Made by a program: the position numbers and the translations under genes
From: Eretmocerus hayati
Lineage: Eukaryota > Arthropoda > Insecta > Hymenoptera > Aphelinidae
Assembly (NCBI GenBank): GCA_029851415.1
Contig: CM056744.1
Span: 69,682,172-69,746,171, forward strand
Reading direction: 5' to 3'
Length of the DNA stretch: 64,000 nucleotides
Part shown: piece by piece, positions 60,707 to 64,000 of the stretch
Position numbering within the stretch: position 1 is the first letter of the stretch
Layout of the letters: each line of letters opens with the position of its first letter
Notes under the pieces: model-generated
The model's input: the letters and a program-made list of their open reading frames with translations, nothing else
What the model was told of the DNA's origin: nothing
Database searches by the model: none

Positions 60707-61905
60707 ATATTTCATTGAAATATTTCTATGAAATCTTCCGAATCTTCCAGGAATATTTCAGGGAATATTTCATATTATCTCGTTGGAATTTTGTATATTA
60801 ATATCCTAGAAAGCTCCCCATACAGCATGAGAGCCTTTCAGAAACCCTTCTGCAAGATTTCAGGAAAACCCGGGAATCTTTCAGAAAGATTTCACTGAAA
60901 GCTTCTCTCAATAAAGGTATGTGCCACTTCAGACACCTTCCTGCAATATTCCATGAAATATTGCCGGGAATATTTCGAGGAGCTCCCAGGAACATTTCAT
61001 TGAAAAATTTCAGTGAAATAATCCTGCAAGATTTCATAAAATCTCACAAAAATATATCGGTGACAGATCTGTCTATGGAATCCATATTTTGCTTGATAAG
61101 TTTCTTAATCATTCTAATGCATAACTTCATTATCCTAACTCGTACTCCAACTCCATTGGGTGATTGAATCCAAAGCTTCATGTTAGATTCATCCAGTTTC
61201 TATGAACTCTTCGATGTACGCGACATGTGACCGATGAGCCATTTTCCTGTCTTATATACTAACCATCGTCTATTGTGAACGCTTGCGAGAAAGCCTGGAC
61301 GCATCTTCAAATAATTCTCGCGTATGATTGACAGCCCATTATGCATAGCATGGTCCTCGGTATGCCATCACACATGACAGGTCTTTCAATGCTACCATCG
61401 GGTTCCCTGATAGAAAGTTTCCCAAAAATCATATGATTCATGAGGACGAAATTTGAGAACCAAAGTTTGTTATGCGACATCCAGCGGAAACAGAATCTTC
61501 CAATAAAATGTTCCTGGAAGATTCCTTCAATCTTTCTCTGCAATATTTCTGGAAGATTCCTACAATCTTCCACTGCAATGTTCCTGGAAGATTGCTACAA
61601 TCTTTCATTGCAATATTTCTCTGGAAGATTCCCAGATTCTTCGAAGCAATATTTATGTGTCATATCTCACAAGCTCAAATCGTTAATAATTAATCCTCGG
61701 AATACTTCAACAGCATAATATGTTGTCGACTCGGTTGTAACGGTTTTCAATATTAATATTCAGTAACCCGTCACATAGTTTCGCTTCGAAAGATCCTAGA
61801 AAGCTTGCAGAGATATATCAACAATGTTTCAGTGCAAGATTTCTGTGAGAGTACCTGTGGAATATTCCCAAGAAATCAGCCAGAAAGCTTCCACAAACTA
61901 TTATT
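60707..61905. repeat. Degenerate GGAATATTTC / GGAAGATTCC repeat tract
   Basis: 60707-61040 is a run of GAATATTTCA, GAAATCTTCC and AGATTTCA motifs every 15-30 bp. 61490-61660 has a clearer tandem of about 48 bp (GTTCCTGGAAGATTGCTACA-like) and 61790-61905 has more. The two parts are largely in opposite orientation, suggesting another decayed foldback element whose left end may lie at about 56900. Confidence 0.6.
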
Positions 61906-62825
61906 ATGATGGCTTTACTTATATGCGACGACTCGTAATTAGCCCAAATTCAAGGGGGGTTTGAACGAGTGTAACGGGACGAGATGGGTCACCTGAAAGA
62001 AACTAGACCCACCGTGTTACCTAATTCATTCTATCGCCGGATCGGGGCAAGGCCATGTTCCCCAAGCCACGAAGGGCGGGACGGTGGGGGAAATTAGGAG
62101 CACACCTGAGGAACGCAAAAGATTCTGGGTTGCGGACACATATATTTCCCAAATCGCAAATAATCCCTCACGAGTTATTAGGAAAATACAAAACAGCGTT
62201 TATCCGAATCATTATTCGCATTTCACGACGCACAGGCCGATAAACCTAATTACAGAGAGCCTCTAGTGGCCAAATGTTTATGAAAGCGTTCATCAAAATT
62301 CAATTTTCAAACTACTTTTCGTTGGAAATGTCCCTATATATCGATCGTCTGGTGCACACACTCACTTTCGTTAGAAATGCCCATATATATGGGCGGGGCC
62401 TGAACTCTGCGCACGCACTACTCAAGGCGTCGTTTTGCTCACGTCTTGCGACAATTTCCGCCCGCGACGTGAGGAGAAAAGCCCGGCACAAAAGGGGCGA
62501 AGATGGCCAAATTGCACCTAGGTCACTATTCCAGCAGCGATGGGCGCACCACGAATCGGTCAGATTGGGCAGGTATATAACGTGGCCCAGCCAACGTGGC
62601 GTCGACCTAGCTCCGCACTGACCGAGGTGATGGCCTCCTCGACTTGGGTATGCAGGATGCTCTCTGGAGCGCGCGATGAGGAAGAACAAGTTTATGAGGT
62701 GTCACTCCACCGCATGGCACCCCGACACGACACTCCATCACTTTGGGGGGGGGGGGGCACACGGGGGCAGGGAATCGCTGGAGAAAACCTCTGAGACCAC
62801 TCACCGTGCCGCCGGAGATCGCTGG
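61906..62825. other. Unassigned stretch, GC-rich toward the right
   Basis: No gene recognised. Contains CCCATATATATGGG (62381-62394), a 14-bp palindrome, preceded by a related segment near 62325, and a G homopolymer at about 62743-62757. Confidence 0.4.
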
Positions 62826-64000
62826 TCACCTGGGGTCTGCTGCGTCGTCTTCGGGGCTGGCATCAGCTCGCGCGGCGTCTCTTGGCCAGCGCGTCACACT
62901 GAGGCTCACTTGTCGCTCTAACATAGCTCGGCGTTCCGCAGCTCGTTCCTGTACCCGGGTTCTACGGATCCGCGTTGCGATTTCCGGAGTTCAGTTAGAG
63001 GGAATCAGGGCCCGTTTACCCCGTATCCGCTTCGGAAATTGGATGGGTCTATTTAGTCGCCAGTTCTTGGCCACCTCCTCGCGGTGATCCAGATAGTCCT
63101 TCCAGGTGTCTCCGGTGTTCCAATTGTTCCGGAGTTGTAACTCGGCTTCTTGCTCCAATCGTTGTTGCACTGCGGCGGGTAAGTTTTCGGGGGCCAATAG
63201 GATGGCTGGTTCCCGGAGATCTTCCGCTGTGAAACCGCCCGCTGTGTCTTCCCGACGTGCCGGTAATGCCAGCCGTTGTTGAAGAAAAAGTCTGGGGCGT
63301 GATGGCGTCGTGCTGCGTGGGTTCTCGGGTCCAGCCAGCAGTTCGGATCGGTCCGGAGATGGTACCCGTTCTACCAATGCTGTTGACACGGCGTCAGATT
63401 GTCCCAAAAACTCCTCCAGCTCACGCTGTGCGAAGTCCGAATCGCCTATCGGGTCCAACCCGGCGTTAGCTTCGCTGACCTCGGACACTTCGTTTGGCGT
63501 CTCGCTGCTGGGCTCCGGTACTTCGGCTACTGCAGCCAACGAAGCGTTGTTTGAGGTAGAGCAACCTTGGGTTCGCGTCTCTTTCCCAATCGATTCAGGC
63601 CTCGGGTGATGGCTCCGATCACGCGAACGTCAGGGGACATCGCAAGTCCTAGGAATGGCCCCAAGAGAGCGTGATGACGCGGTGGCGTCTAGAGTTGGAG
63701 AGCTTCGTGCACTCTGTGGCGTCCTGGGGCTGTTGATCCCGCTCCCGACCTCGTCTACGCGAGAGATCACAATTCGGAGTTGACGCTGCTCCCTCCGTGG
63801 GGGTTCCGGAGTGTCTCGGGAAGAGTGGTCATCGCTCAGACCACTGTCTAAAGTGCGTGGTCCACGAATCGCACTGCGTTCCCGAGATGCCCTCCAAGCC
63901 CGACGTACTTGTGAATTCAGTTGCCAGATTGATAAGGCCTGAATGTAGTCGTCGGGTCTTGGTATGTCCTCGAACTCCTTTGGGCAGGGTGAGCAGCTCC
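62826..64000 (-). pseudogene. Unrecognised R/E/P-rich protein, open at the right edge
   Basis: A single minus-strand frame enters at 64000 and runs to 62826, interrupted only by TGA at 63630-63632 and 62991-62993 and ending at TGA 62826-62828. The N-terminal visible part has CSPCPKEFEDIPRPDDYIQA and WQLNSQVRRAWRASRERSAI; the middle is acidic and proline-rich with LFLQQRLALPARRE; the C-terminal part is helical and basic (DYLDHREEVAKNWRLNRPIQ, RTRVQERAAERRAMLERQ). Composition resembles a retroelement structural protein, but no family motif is seen. The last TGA coincides with a possible splice donor CAG|GTGACC. GC content is higher than elsewhere in the window. Confidence 0.45.

Overview
The window reads as repeat-rich eukaryotic DNA from an arthropod, most likely an insect. 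It carries BEL/Pao and Ty3/gypsy retroelement fragments, non-LTR reverse transcriptase 3' ends, a piggyBac transposon bounded by TTAA, a Tnp2-like transposase, hAT-like ends with 8-bp target duplications, and a conserved transposon protein that I know from many insects. Species cannot be named from the sequence. I found no convincing host gene, no operon structure and no CRISPR array. Almost all coding matches are broken, so this looks like an old heterochromatic or intergenic transposon graveyard with some younger insertions.

Layout. 1-7.4 kb: two minus-strand gypsy-type elements (gag and protease), one running off the left edge. 7.6-8.8 kb: a decayed plus-strand transposon protein. 9.2-12.0 kb: a diverged tandem satellite with a period near 176 bp. 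12.3-17.2 kb: two adjacent hAT-like foldback elements (12348-15458 and 15526-17156), each with tandem-repeat arms and an 8-bp target duplication. 17.5-25.25 kb: a minus-strand BEL/Pao polyprotein cut by a 3.6-kb long-TIR transposon (18605-22176), itself carrying a 273-bp MITE, and by an 819-bp foldback (23709-24527) that lies at the reverse transcriptase MDD codons. 25.55-26.55 kb: a second BEL/Pao integrase remnant.

27.8-41.4 kb is one 1.1-kb foldback element (27825-41383) swollen to 13.6 kb by three insertions: a 6.2-kb piggyBac in its exact centre (holding a 2.1-kb palindrome), a 2-kb array of 528-bp units, and a 4.6-kb Tnp2-like transposon (holding a 1.4-kb palindrome). 42.2-43.7 kb: a gag scrap and a non-LTR 3' end with a CTAT tail. 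43.7-47.8 kb: a classic foldback element with 301-bp tandem repeats in both arms. 48.5-50.8 kb: an element with a 9-bp duplication containing a hAT-like palindrome with an 8-bp duplication. 50.8-54.1 kb: an inverted minisatellite with a tRNA-like core, interrupted by a 1.3-kb element. 56.9-60.7 kb: a transposon whose two ends carry clusters of CTACGATCGTAG-type palindromes, with a GC-tipped 2-kb palindrome inside. 62.8-64 kb: an unrecognised minus-strand reading frame interrupted only by TGA codons.

The recurrent theme is inverted-repeat architecture: about fifteen separate hairpin-forming elements in 64 kb, nested up to three deep. Transcription through them would give long double-stranded RNA, so the locus is a plausible small-RNA source (inference). 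The most unusual single item is the pair of palindromic 12-mer clusters at the ends of 56946-60706.
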